Positions 50,774 through 59,382 of a stretch of DNA of 64,000 bases are shown in pieces. The notes beneath the pieces were generated by a model, which searched no databases, was not told the origin of the DNA, and saw only the letters and a program-made list of their open reading frames with translations. Both the position numbers and the translations under genes were made by a program. The stretch is from JALYUS01 sp038231255 (GTDB taxonomy: Bacteria > Chloroflexota > Chloroflexia > Thermomicrobiales > JALYUS01). Every line of letters begins with the position of its first letter. The first letter of the stretch is position 1. The DNA lies in assembly GCA_038231255.1 (NCBI GenBank), contig JBBRLR010000004.1, positions 31,232-95,231 on the forward strand. The letters are read 5' to 3'.

Positions 50774-50850
50774 GAATCGGGGAGTTCGGAGTTCGAGGTT
50801 CGCAGTTCGATATGACTTCTCTGGACATCGAACTCCGAACTCCCCGATGG
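50774..50850. repeat. Heptamer hairpin (GAGTTCG/CGAACTC)
   Basis: GAGTTCGGAGTTCGAGG and CATCGAACTCCGAACTCC arms flank a 25-nt interior, directly after the split-barrel gene stop. Confidence 0.7.
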
Positions 50851-50947
50851 GCCGAGTCGGCCTCCATCCCTGTTGCACGACGCTGCATCTTGTGAAAAAC
50901 TCACGGCGGCTAACGGGGTCGGCAAGTGTCGGATGTGGGGCGATGCT

Positions 50948-51566
50948 ATGGTTGGGACGTTAACCCAACAGGCGCAACACGGACTTTCGGAAGTGGTTGA
51001 GAGCCTTCGCGTGCGTGGCACGGAGATCCCCGAGTCCGAGGTGATCCTGCAAATTGCCGCCACAATGAGAGAAATGGTCAGCCCTTCGCACGAAAGTGGC
51101 GATGGCAGTGACCTGACTGAAGAGGAACAGGCGATCCTGAGAGAGGGCGGGTTCAATCTCTCGCCGCCTCCGCCCGGCGCCCCCAATCCGTTCCTCCGCA
51201 GTGCCGCGAAATTTGTCATGTTGATTGCGACGGCGTATACCTCGAAGGAGGCTGCGGCGTTGCTCGGTATCAATGAGAGCCGCGTGCGGCAGCGATGTGG
51301 GAAGGGCGAGCATACACTGTATGGAGTGAAGTGGCGCAACGGCTGGCGGTTGCCGCGCCTCCAGTTCTTTGGCGGACATCTGCTCCCATTTGTGGAACGT
51401 GTTTTCCCTCGTCTACCGATTGATCTCGACCTCATCGCCGTCTACAATTGGTTCATCTACCCGAATGATGATCTGCGTGATGATCGCTACAACGAGCTAT
51501 CACCGCGCGTGGTTGATCGCAGGGCGCGATTATGCACCGGTTGCGGAACTAGCTGCGGGATTGTGA
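50948..51566 (+). pseudogene. Antitoxin of a second RES system, frameshifted
   Basis: The frame from ATG 50948 reads MVGTLTQQAQHGLSEVVESL, a helix-turn-helix-like YTSKEAAALLGINESRVRQR and PRLPIDLDLIAVYNWFIYPN. It then moves at (CG)3 near 51508-51515 into another frame with the expected ending RAWLIAGRDYAPVAELAAGL and TGA 51564-51566. Loss of one CG dinucleotide explains the break. The TGA overlaps the toxin ATG. Without the shift the frame runs to 51631. Confidence 0.7.
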
Positions 51567-52198
51567 TGTCCGCGACGTTCGGTCGCCCGCCCTCCATCGT
51601 ATATCTCACACAAGTCGGTGCACAATGCTAGACAATCCCCGCTGGAACACTGCTCTGGCGCATTTACAACGCTGGAGGCAGTCACCCTTCACACTGGAAC
51701 ACCTTCCGTGCCTGGGGGCCGACCGATAGTCGCTTCGATCACCATATACCGCCAAAACGGATACAGGAGCGTGCGATTATCTATGTGGCAGAGAACGGCC
51801 CCCCCTGTTTCGCTGAGCGTTTCCAGGCGATCCGTCGCATTAATCGGACGCTTGATCGCCCGTGGCTCGTCGCCTTTCGCACCGTGACAGATCTCACGCT
51901 CCTAGATCTCTGCGGGACTTGGCCGACGCGTGCGGGTAGATCGCAAGAAATAAATACGGGGCGGCATACGACATCGCGCGGCTGGTTCCGTGCGTTCTAT
52001 ACGGCATACGCGCATGTCGAAGGGCTGTTATATCCTTCGAAAATGCTTGGTGGAACGCGCAGTCTCGCCCTCTACGAGCGTGCGCTGCACGCGATCCCCG
52101 CCGCGTCGGTCTTCCATGAACCGCTCCTGTCGCTCAAACCAGCGATGCTTCGCGCGCTCGCGGATGCGGCGAGCCAGACAGGCTACGAAATTGTTTGA
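51566..52198 (+). pseudogene. RES-domain toxin with a TAG at codon 22
   Basis: From ATG 51566 the frame is MSATFGRPPSIVYLTQVGAQ, Cys, TAG (51629-51631), then TIPAGTLLWRIYNAGGSHPS and onward through SRFDHHIPPK, IIYVAENGPPCFAERF, LLDLCGTWPTRAGRSQEINT and GLLYPSKMLGGTRSLALYER to 52198. This is a full RES domain. A downstream start (for example 51785) would lose the N-terminal Arg motif. Confidence 0.78.
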
Positions 52199-52305
52199 GA
52201 ATGAGCGGGAGATACGCGCGTTGGTTTCGGTGTTGCGATAGACGGGTGCATGTTGTCCGATTATTCTCGCTTTTCACTGGCCCTACTGAGAGGATAGTCC
52301 TGTTC

Positions 52306-53580
52306 ATGGCACGCACTGAGACCGCCCCGACATCGAACTCCTCGCTCCGCGTGCTCGCGCAGCGGAATTTCGGGCCGTACTTCGTCGGCAATCTGCTGTC
52401 GAACTGCGGAACGTGGTTTCAGAATATTGCCCAGGCGCTGCTCATTTACCGGCTGACGCACTCGACGTTTCTGGTCGGCGTCGTCAGCTTCGCGCAGTTC
52501 GCCGGGATCATCCTGCTCGCGCCGTGGTCGGGCGGCGCGGCGGATCGTTTCGACCGCAAGCGGCTGATTATCGGCACACAACTCGGCGCGATGGTTGTCA
52601 CCGGCGCGCTCGCGCTGCTGGCAATCGCGGGCTGGGATACGGTGCCGGTCATCATCGGGCTTGCGTTGCTGCTTGGCATCGTCACCGCGTTCGGATCGCC
52701 CGCGATGAACGCCATCGTGCCGTCGCTCGTCAGCCGGGACGATTTGCCCGCCGCGATTGCGATGAACTCCGTCACATTTAACATGGCGCGGGCGGTCGGG
52801 CCGGTGCTCGGCGCGCTGGTCGTGGCGCGGCTTGGCATCCCGTGGGCGTTCGGCCTGAACTGCCTGTCGTATGTGGCGCTGATCGGCGCGCTCCTGATCG
52901 TCCACCCCCGGCAGCACGAGCGCCGACCGGGCGGGCGACCGAAACTGCGCGACAGCCTCGATCTGATCCGGCAGGACATGCGGCTGGCGGCGCTGCTCGG
53001 TGTCGTCGCCTCTGTCTCGTTCGCGCTCGACCCGGTGACGACGCTCGCCCCCGCCTTCGCGACGCAGGTCTTCCATCACTCGGACACGCTCGCCGGTTAC
53101 CTGATCGGTGCGTTCGGCATGGGCGCGGTGATCGCTGCCCTGTTCGCCACGGGTCGCTCGGAAACGCCGTACCGCCGTATCAGCATCATGCTCATGCTGC
53201 TCGCGGCCGGTATCGCCACGTACGCCTTCTTGTCGCCACTCGTTCTCGCGATCATCGCGCTCGGTGTCGCCGGGTTCGGCTACCTCGCCGGGCAGACGCG
53301 CGCGACGACGCTCCTGCAACTCGGCGTCGAGGATCATCAGCGCGGCAGGATCATGGCGCTCTGGAGTGTTTGCTTCCTCGGCACCCGCCCGATTGCCAGC
53401 CTAATAGACGGCGGGCTTGCCTCGCTCGTCGGTATCCACGCGGCGGCGATTATCATGACGCTGCCGGTGTTCGCGGCAGCGGCGGGGATGCTGGTACTCT
53501 ATCGGCGGCAATCGCGCGCCGCGCGCATCGAACCGGCGGAAAGGAGCATTCTCGGTGGAAGTCCAGCATCACACGATTGA
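52306..53580 (+). CDS. MFS transporter (MFS_3, drug/siderophore efflux-like)
   Basis: The 424-residue protein has about 12 helices, with the FGPYFVGNLLSNCGTWFQNIAQALLIYRLT start and GGAADRFDRKRLI loop typical of MFS_3 exporters. GAGAGG lies before the ATG. Its end overlaps the hydrolase gene by 26 nt. Substrate unknown. Confidence 0.88.
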   Translation: MARTETAPTSNSSLRVLAQRNFGPYFVGNLLSNCGTWFQNIAQALLIYRLTHSTFLVGVVSFAQFAGIILLAPWSGGAADRFDRKRLIIGTQLGAMVVTGALALLAIAGWDTVPVIIGLALLLGIVTAFGSPAMNAIVPSLVSRDDLPAAIAMNSVTFNMARAVGPVLGALVVARLGIPWAFGLNCLSYVALIGALLIVHPRQHERRPGGRPKLRDSLDLIRQDMRLAALLGVVASVSFALDPVTTLAPAFATQVFHHSDTLAGYLIGAFGMGAVIAALFATGRSETPYRRISIMLMLLAAGIATYAFLSPLVLAIIALGVAGFGYLAGQTRATTLLQLGVEDHQRGRIMALWSVCFLGTRPIASLIDGGLASLVGIHAAAIIMTLPVFAAAAGMLVLYRRQSRAARIEPAERSILGGSPASHD

Positions 53581-54343
53581 GGCGAACGGCGTTTCCTTGC
53601 ATGTCGTCGAGACGGGCGACCCCGAGGGCCGGCCGGTTCTCTGGCTGCACGGCATCTGGGATCGCTGGATGATGTGGCAGGATGTCGTGCCGGAGATTCC
53701 GGGGCGGCACTTCATGGTCGAGTTCCGCGGCCACGGCGAGAGCGGTAAGCCGGACGGCGCGGCGCACTACCGCTGGAAAGATTACGCGGACGACATCGTC
53801 GCGCTGATTGACGCCCTCGGCGTCCCGCAGGTCGCCGTCGTCGGCTTCTCGCTCGGCGCGATCACGGCGACGCTCGTCGCGGCGCGCGAACCGGAGCGGG
53901 TGGCGCGGGCCGTCGCGGTGGACCCGCCGTACCATGACGGTGTGTTCGTTGCCGAGCGGATGCGCGATGTGCGCGAGATCAAGCACCTACCGACCGAAGA
54001 ACTCGTGACGATGCTCGCCTTCATGCGCCCGAACCGCGACGACGCCGAGTGGCGGCGCGAGGCATCATGGCTCCAGATGACAGCGGATGGCCCGTTCGAC
54101 GCGATGATTTCCGGGAAGCAGGGCGAGCAGGAGTTGGAGAAGAACCTGCCCCACATCACGCAGCCCTTCCTCATCCTCCAGGCCGACCCGACGGCGGGCG
54201 GCTCACTCTCCGACGCGATGGCGGCACGCGCGATGTCGCTCCTGTCCAATGCCCGCCTCGTCCACTTCCCCGGCAGCGGCCACACCATCGCGCACGACCA
54301 GCCCGAGGCGTTCGTGGCAGCGGTGAAAGACTTTCTGGCCTAA
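53555..54343 (+). CDS. Alpha/beta hydrolase
   Basis: The 262-residue enzyme has the oxyanion HGIW segment, the nucleophile Ser98 in GFSLGA, and His in GSGHTIAHDQPEAF near the C-terminus. GTG 53555 has AAAGGAG at good spacing and overlaps the MFS gene, so the two are translationally linked. Substrate unknown. Confidence 0.88.
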   Translation: MEVQHHTIEANGVSLHVVETGDPEGRPVLWLHGIWDRWMMWQDVVPEIPGRHFMVEFRGHGESGKPDGAAHYRWKDYADDIVALIDALGVPQVAVVGFSLGAITATLVAAREPERVARAVAVDPPYHDGVFVAERMRDVREIKHLPTEELVTMLAFMRPNRDDAEWRREASWLQMTADGPFDAMISGKQGEQELEKNLPHITQPFLILQADPTAGGSLSDAMAARAMSLLSNARLVHFPGSGHTIAHDQPEAFVAAVKDFLA

Positions 54344-54344
54344 C

Positions 54345-54472
54345 CCTCCCCAGCCCCCTTCCCGAGGCGGGAAGGGGAGCGGATCTCTGAGAGATCAGGG
54401 CATTACGGAGAAGGCCACCGCATTGAGATGAGTCACCCCTTCCTGTTTTGGGAGGGGTTGGGGGTAGGTAAT
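54345..54472. repeat. GC-rich palindromic repeats
   Basis: CCCCCTTCCCGAGGCGGGAAGGGG at about 54355-54378 and CCCCTTCCTGTTTTGGGAGGGG at about 54437-54459. GGGGGTAGG at the right edge serves as ribosome site of the next gene. Confidence 0.7.
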
Positions 54473-54474
54473 CC

Positions 54475-54993
54475 ATGGCAACGCAAGACGTTTCGGCAAT
54501 CATTGCAGCAGTATTGGCGGGCAACGCGCCTCCCGTATCAAAGGATTTCGTCGCGGCGAAGACGATGGGCGGGACGGCGGCGAGCAGCCTGTTTGCGCAC
54601 CCGGCGGACAAGGGAACGGGTATCAGGGCGCTCGGTTATGATCCTGATCTGGACGAGCCGCAGGACCTCGGCGTCGAGATCGCCGTCGCGGACGAGGGCG
54701 CAACGGTCGCCAGCACCGGCCCGCTGGAAGAAGGCGTAATCGAGGCGATTAATCTCCTCCCCGGCTACCGCGCCGCCCGGCACGGCGAAGGGTTGGTCAT
54801 CGAGACGGAAAGCGCAACTCCCTTCGACCCCGAAGATGTTGCGACGGTGATCGAGCAGTGGTTGGCACGAAAGTATGGCGCGCACCAGTTCGCCGCCCGC
54901 CTGATTTTCGGCCCGCCCGGCGGCCGCTCCGTCTTCCTACGCGATCTGCGCGGTCAGGCATATGCCGTTCACAAAGAACGAGCAGGGGAGTAG
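54475..54993 (+). CDS. Hypothetical protein
   Basis: The 172-residue protein has no recognised domain. It starts MATQDVSAIIAAVLAGNAPP and contains DLDEPQDLGVEIAVADEGATV and WLARKYGAHQFAARLIFGPPGG. Codon use is gene-like. Its ribosome site comes from a GC-rich repeat and its TAG stop opens a heptamer repeat. Confidence 0.7.
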   Translation: MATQDVSAIIAAVLAGNAPPVSKDFVAAKTMGGTAASSLFAHPADKGTGIRALGYDPDLDEPQDLGVEIAVADEGATVASTGPLEEGVIEAINLLPGYRAARHGEGLVIETESATPFDPEDVATVIEQWLARKYGAHQFAARLIFGPPGGRSVFLRDLRGQAYAVHKERAGE

Positions 54994-55112
54994 ACAGTAG
55001 ACGGTAATCAGTACGATCAGGGATGGCACTTGCCGAGTGGTACGATACGGACAATCGGGCCTCGGATTTGCGATGCCGACGTCTGACTACTGACTACTAT
55101 CTACTCCAAGAA
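54988..55112. repeat. Heptamer hairpin (AGTAGAC/TGACTAC)
   Basis: AGTAGACAGTAGACGGTAAT after the stop and TGACTAC TGACTAC TATCTAC near 55084-55104 are opposed. Confidence 0.7.
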
Positions 55113-55163
55113 GATGTGAGGCGCAGGTAGGAAGGCGCGTCGCATCGGGAAGGGCGAAACCTC

Positions 55164-56297
55164 GTGGGCATGATTGTTGGTGTGCCGAAGGAAGTGAAGG
55201 ACCGTGAGAACCGCGTCGGGATGACCCCAGCGGGCGTCGCGGAGATCGTTGCGCGCGGGGCGACGGTACTTGTCGAGCGGGGCGCCGGCAGCGGCAGCGG
55301 CTTCGCGGACGCCGAGTACGAGGGGGCGGGCGCGGCGATCGTGCCGGATGCCGCTGATGTGTGGGGACGTGCCGAGATGGTCATTAAGGTGAAAGAGCCG
55401 ACGCACGATGAATACGGCTTTTTGCGCTCCGGTCTCGTCCTCTTCACCTATCTGCATCTCGCGGCGAACGAACCGCTCACCCGCGCGCTCCTCGAAAGCC
55501 GGACGACGGGCATCGCCTACGAGACGGTGCAACTTGACTCGAACTTCCTGCCATTGCTCAACCCGATGAGTGAAGTTGCCGGGCGGATGTCCATCCAGGT
55601 CGGCGCACATTACCTGGAGAAGACCTACAACGGGCGCGGCATGCTGCTCGGCGGCGTGCCCGGCGTCGCCCCCGCCAAGGTGGCGATCGTCGGTGGTGGG
55701 ACGGTTGGGACGAACGCCGCGCAGATGGCGCTCGGCATGGGCGCGCACGTCACCGTACTCGAAAAAAGTATCGAGCGAATGCGCTACCTTTCCGAAGTCT
55801 TCACCGGCCACCTGACGACGCTCTACAGCACCGCCCACGCCGTCGCGGAGAGTGTCGCCGATGCGGATGTCGTGATCGGTGCGGTGCTGATCCCCGGTGC
55901 GCGCGCCCCCCGCCTCGTCACAGAGACGATGGTGCGTTCGATGCGCCCCGGCTCGGTCGTCATTGATGTCGCGATTGATCAGGGCGGCTGCATCGAGACG
56001 GCCCGCCCGACGAGCCACAGCGACCCGGTCTACGATGTCGGCGGCGTGACGCACTACTGCGTGACGAACATGCCCGGCGCTGTGCCGCGCACGAGTACGC
56101 AGGCGCTGACCAACGCGACGATCCCCTACGTCATATCCCTTGTCACGCAGGGGATGGAGCGAGCCGTCGGGCGGGATGCCACCCTGGCGAAGGGCGTCAA
56201 CACCTACGATGGCCGCTGCACTGAAGCGCCCGTCGCCAGCGCATTCGACATCCCCTACACCCCGCTACGCGACCTCCTCGGCGTCGCGTCGGCGTGA
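55164..56297 (+). CDS. ald: Alanine dehydrogenase
   Basis: The 377-residue enzyme interconverts alanine with pyruvate and ammonia using NAD. It has MIVGVPKEVKDRENRVGMTP at the N-terminus, the active-site Lys in VIKVKEP (about 76), FTYLHLAA with its catalytic His, and the NAD site IVGGGTVGTNAAQMALGMGA (about 175-194). GTG 55164 is the longest start with AAGGGCG; ATG 55170 gives the exact family N-terminus. The stop is followed by a heptamer hairpin. Confidence 0.95.
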   Translation: MGMIVGVPKEVKDRENRVGMTPAGVAEIVARGATVLVERGAGSGSGFADAEYEGAGAAIVPDAADVWGRAEMVIKVKEPTHDEYGFLRSGLVLFTYLHLAANEPLTRALLESRTTGIAYETVQLDSNFLPLLNPMSEVAGRMSIQVGAHYLEKTYNGRGMLLGGVPGVAPAKVAIVGGGTVGTNAAQMALGMGAHVTVLEKSIERMRYLSEVFTGHLTTLYSTAHAVAESVADADVVIGAVLIPGARAPRLVTETMVRSMRPGSVVIDVAIDQGGCIETARPTSHSDPVYDVGGVTHYCVTNMPGAVPRTSTQALTNATIPYVISLVTQGMERAVGRDATLAKGVNTYDGRCTEAPVASAFDIPYTPLRDLLGVASA

Positions 56298-56387
56298 CCG
56301 AGTAGCCAGTAGCCAGTAGTCGGTAGCCAGAGGGACCATCTCCGTTCTGGCTACCGACTACTGGCTACTGGCTACTTCTCTGACCAA
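56296..56387. repeat. Heptamer hairpin (AGTAGCC/GGCTACT)
   Basis: AGTAGCC AGTAGCC AGTAGTC GGTAGCC on the left and the complementary CTGGCTACCGACTACTGGCT on the right form an almost perfect long stem after ald. Confidence 0.85.
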
Positions 56388-56535
56388 TTTACGTCAGTTT
56401 CGTGTTTTCGCGCATCCACGGACGATTTCGTACGTTTTGTAAAGTGCGAGAGAGACGTACTACGCGGATATGCGTCCTTCGCGGGGTCCCGGGGTCTTGG
56501 GTGCGGAGAAGAGGGGTTTAGGGCGGAGGACGGGG

Positions 56536-57552
56536 ATGGAGGCGTGGGTAGATCGTTTTCTTGTGGCGCTCGGTGCGGAAAAGCACTGCTCGCCGCACAC
56601 GGTCATGGCATATCGCAATGACCTGATGCAACTGGCCGCTTATCTTACGCGCGAAGGCGTGACGGCATGGCGGGTCGTGTTGCCCGAACAGGTAACGGAG
56701 TATCTCCAGTCGCTGCGCGAGCGGCAGTACGCGAGCAGCACGATCGCGCGGAAGACGGCGGCGGCCAAATCCTTCTTCCAGTACCTGAAGCAGACGGGCG
56801 AGATCGAGGCGGATGTTGCGCTTCATCTCTTCGCGCCGCACGTGGACCGGTACGTCCCGCACGCGATCAGCACCGACGAAGTCGCGCGCCTGCTCGCCGC
56901 CCCGACGCGCATGAAGACGCCGGAGAGTATGCGCGATGCGGCGATGCTGCAACTCCTGTATGCGACGGGGATGCGCGTCTCGGAGTTAGTCGCGCTCGAT
57001 CAAAGCGACCTCGATCTTGCGACGGGATGCATCCGCTGCGAGGGGCGCGCGGCGCGCGAACGCCTCGTTTCGCTGACGCCGACGGCGCACGAGGCGCTGC
57101 GTCGCTATCTCGCGACGGGACGCCCGATCATCGCCCGCTCGCACGGTTCGGACAAGGAGGCCCTCTTCCTCAACCATCGCGGTCAGCGGCTGACGCGCCA
57201 GGGATTCTGGCTGCTCCTCAAAGGGTACGCGCAGTCCGCATCGGTGCGCAACGTCACGCCGCACACCCTCCGCCACACCTTCGCCGCGCACGCCCTGACG
57301 ACGGGCCATCACCTGCGCGAGGTGCAGACGATGCTCGGCCATGTGAGTATTTCGACCACGCAGATCTACCAGCGGATGCGGCCCGCGCCGACCGCGCAGG
57401 CGCCATCCGGCGCGCTGATCGGCCTCGATGTGGTAAAAATGCTGGGTGGTGGATCGTCGGTGGACCCGCTCCCGCTTGTGGCGGGTGGGGTCGCCGCGAT
57501 GATGCCGACCGGTGGCGAGATCGCGGAAACGGTGGTGGCGCACGAGGATTAA
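56536..57552 (+). CDS. xerD: Tyrosine recombinase, XerC/XerD type
   Basis: The 338-residue protein has the N-terminal SAM-like domain (about 5-90) and the catalytic domain with Arg147 (ATGMRVSEL), His243 and Arg246 (HTLRH), His269 (LGHVSI) and Tyr278 (TTQIYQR). Arg171 in CEGRAARERLVSL is at the place of the usual catalytic Lys (GKGNKER). The last 50 residues form a Gly/Pro-rich tail. It probably resolves chromosome dimers; a mobile-element role is possible. GGAGG precedes the ATG. A terminator follows. Confidence 0.88.
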   Translation: MEAWVDRFLVALGAEKHCSPHTVMAYRNDLMQLAAYLTREGVTAWRVVLPEQVTEYLQSLRERQYASSTIARKTAAAKSFFQYLKQTGEIEADVALHLFAPHVDRYVPHAISTDEVARLLAAPTRMKTPESMRDAAMLQLLYATGMRVSELVALDQSDLDLATGCIRCEGRAARERLVSLTPTAHEALRRYLATGRPIIARSHGSDKEALFLNHRGQRLTRQGFWLLLKGYAQSASVRNVTPHTLRHTFAAHALTTGHHLREVQTMLGHVSISTTQIYQRMRPAPTAQAPSGALIGLDVVKMLGGGSSVDPLPLVAGGVAAMMPTGGEIAETVVAHED

Positions 57553-57581
57553 TCCTCCACCGCCACGATAATCGCGAACAT

Positions 57582-57616
57582 GCCGCCCCGGCGCTCAACC
57601 GTTGGGGCGGCTTTTT
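57582..57616 (+). terminator. Intrinsic terminator after xerD
   Basis: An 8-bp stem GCCGCCCC/GGGGCGGC followed by TTTTT. Confidence 0.85.
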
Positions 57617-57619
57617 GAG

Positions 57620-57708
57620 TGCGAAGGACCAAGGACTAAGGACTAAGTAGACGTGGATCTCAATCGGGAATCACTTAGTCCTCAGTCCTCAGTCCTTAGT
57701 CCTCCCAT
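57620..57708. repeat. Heptamer hairpin upstream of glyS
   Basis: GGACCAA GGACTAA GGACTAA opposed to TTAGTCC TCAGTCC TCAGTCC TTAGTCC. It lies in the 5' region of glyS. No T-box features are seen. Confidence 0.8.
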
Positions 57709-57726
57709 TGCGAGAGGAACGAGCAC

Positions 57727-59100
57727 ATGACCCATACCGGCGTGCGACTGGAATCCATGGAACCGATCGTCTCGCTCGCCAAGCGGCGAGGGATCATATT
57801 TCAGGGGAGCGACATCTATGGCGGCTTCGGCAATTCGTGGGATTACGGGCCGCTCGGTGTTTTGATCGAGAACAATGTCAAGGCGGCGTGGTGGAAGGCG
57901 ATGGTGCAGTTGCGCGACGACATGGTCGGGCTGGACGCCGCGATCCTGATGTCGCCGCAGGTCTGGGAGGCGTCCGGCCACATCGGCCACTTCACGGACC
58001 CGCTCGTGGATTGCACAACTTGCAAACTCCGCTATCGCGCCGACCACGCTGAGCAGACGCCGTGCGGCAACCCCGAATGGCGCAAGCAAGGGCTGATGGC
58101 GGCGAATTGCCCCGGCGTGAAGACTGCGGCGCGCCAGTTCAACATGATGTTCAAGACCTTTGTTGGCCCGCTGGAAGAAAGTGCGTCCGTCGCCTACCTG
58201 CGCCCCGAGACGGCGCAGGGCATCTTCGTCAACTTCCCGAATATACTCGGCACGAGCCGCAAGAAACTCCCCTTCGGCATCGCGCAGATCGGCAAATCGT
58301 TCCGCAACGAGATCACGCCGGGCAACTTCATCTTCCGCACGCGCGAGTTCGAGCAGATGGAAATGGAGTTTTTCGTCACGCCCGGCACCGAGCGCGAGTG
58401 GCACCAGTATTGGGGCGATCAGCGCATCAACTGGTTCAAGAATCTCGGCGTCCGTGACGAGAATATCCGCATCCGTGATCTGCCGCCGGAGGACCTCGCG
58501 CATTATTCGCGGGGCACCAAGGAGATCGAGTACCTCTGGCCCGGCGGCCTCGGCTGGGCGGAGTTGGAGGGTGTCGCCAGCCGCGGCGACTACGACCTTT
58601 CGCGCCATCAGGAGGCGAGTGGGCGCGACATGACCTTTTTCGATGAGGAAAAGAAGGAGCGCTACCTGCCGTATGTCATCGAACCGGCGGTCGGCGTCGG
58701 ACGGGCGGTGCTCGTCTTCCTGCTCGATGCCTACGACGAGGAGCAGACGGTGGACGTGAACGGCAAGGCGGACACGCGCGTCGTCCTGCGGCTGCACCCG
58801 ACGATCGCACCGATCAAGGTCGCCGTGCTGCCGCTATCGAAGAAGGAACCGCTCGGCGATCTGGCGCGGGAGGTCGCGGCGTCGCTCCGCCCATACATGA
58901 TGATCCAGTACGACGACACACAGGCGATCGGCCGGCGCTACCGGCGGCAGGACGAGATCGGCACGCCCCTGTGCGTCACCGTGGACTTCGACAGCATCGA
59001 GGATCGCGCCGTCACCATCCGCGAGCGCGACAGCATGGCCCAGGAACGCGTGCCGATCGCGGAATTGCTCCCTCGTCTCCACGAAAAACTCGGCACGTAA
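57727..59100 (+). CDS. glyS: Glycyl-tRNA synthetase, dimeric (alpha2) type
   Basis: The 457-residue class II synthetase attaches glycine to tRNA-Gly. Motifs are GIIFQGSDIYGGFGNSWDYGPLG (22-44), AYLRPETAQGIF (motif 2 region, about 156-167), SFRNEITPGNFIFRTREFEQMEMEFF and the motif 3 VIEPAVGVGRAVL (about 317-329), then an anticodon-binding domain. AGAGGAAC lies before the ATG. Confidence 0.95.
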   Translation: MTHTGVRLESMEPIVSLAKRRGIIFQGSDIYGGFGNSWDYGPLGVLIENNVKAAWWKAMVQLRDDMVGLDAAILMSPQVWEASGHIGHFTDPLVDCTTCKLRYRADHAEQTPCGNPEWRKQGLMAANCPGVKTAARQFNMMFKTFVGPLEESASVAYLRPETAQGIFVNFPNILGTSRKKLPFGIAQIGKSFRNEITPGNFIFRTREFEQMEMEFFVTPGTEREWHQYWGDQRINWFKNLGVRDENIRIRDLPPEDLAHYSRGTKEIEYLWPGGLGWAELEGVASRGDYDLSRHQEASGRDMTFFDEEKKERYLPYVIEPAVGVGRAVLVFLLDAYDEEQTVDVNGKADTRVVLRLHPTIAPIKVAVLPLSKKEPLGDLAREVAASLRPYMMIQYDDTQAIGRRYRRQDEIGTPLCVTVDFDSIEDRAVTIRERDSMAQERVPIAELLPRLHEKLGT

Positions 59101-59118
59101 GAGGGTTTTTGGCAATGA

Positions 59119-59150
59119 AGCCCCCTTCTCCCGCATTGTGGGGAAGGGGG
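59119..59150 (+). repeat. GC-rich palindrome after glyS
   Basis: CCCCCTTCTCCC and GGGGAAGGGGG form a stem, the same class as the elements in the CysO/MoeZ and MFS genes; may help end the glyS transcript. Confidence 0.6.
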
Positions 59151-59382
59151 TGTCGATCTTCTGCCGTATGCTGACGCGTCGTGTGCACCGGCACTATCGT
59201 TTCGCGCATTACGGGTGTAGAATAGATAGTAGAACCGGATCAGTGAACGTGAATACACGCTCATCGCGCCCTAATGCATTGCAGCGGCGCAACATGGGCC
59301 CACTTTCTCCCTGCCGCTACTCTCCATATTCCTGTCGTTGTGTAGCCCTTGTCTCTCTCGCCCGACGAGAGGAGGCCCGGCG
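59151..59382 (+). promoter_or_regulatory. Promoter region of the ABC ATPase, no gene seen
   Basis: A TGTAGAAT extended -10-like element at 59215-59222 lies about 160 nt before the ATPase start; no clear -35. The rest of the gap has no ORF. Confidence 0.4.

Noticed and set aside
36478..51631. Genome-wide recoding of TAG as a sense codon
   Set aside because: TAG is the genuine terminator of nusG, secE, aconitase, the CysO/MoeZ fusion and permease genes, so general recoding is not compatible.
56298..56535. Integrase attachment site or genomic island boundary next to the Xer-like gene
   Set aside because: No direct repeat of att type, no tRNA at the site and normal housekeeping genes on both sides.
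57620..57726. T-box leader before glyS
   Set aside because: No T-box consensus, specifier loop or terminator is visible; the sequence is a heptamer hairpin.
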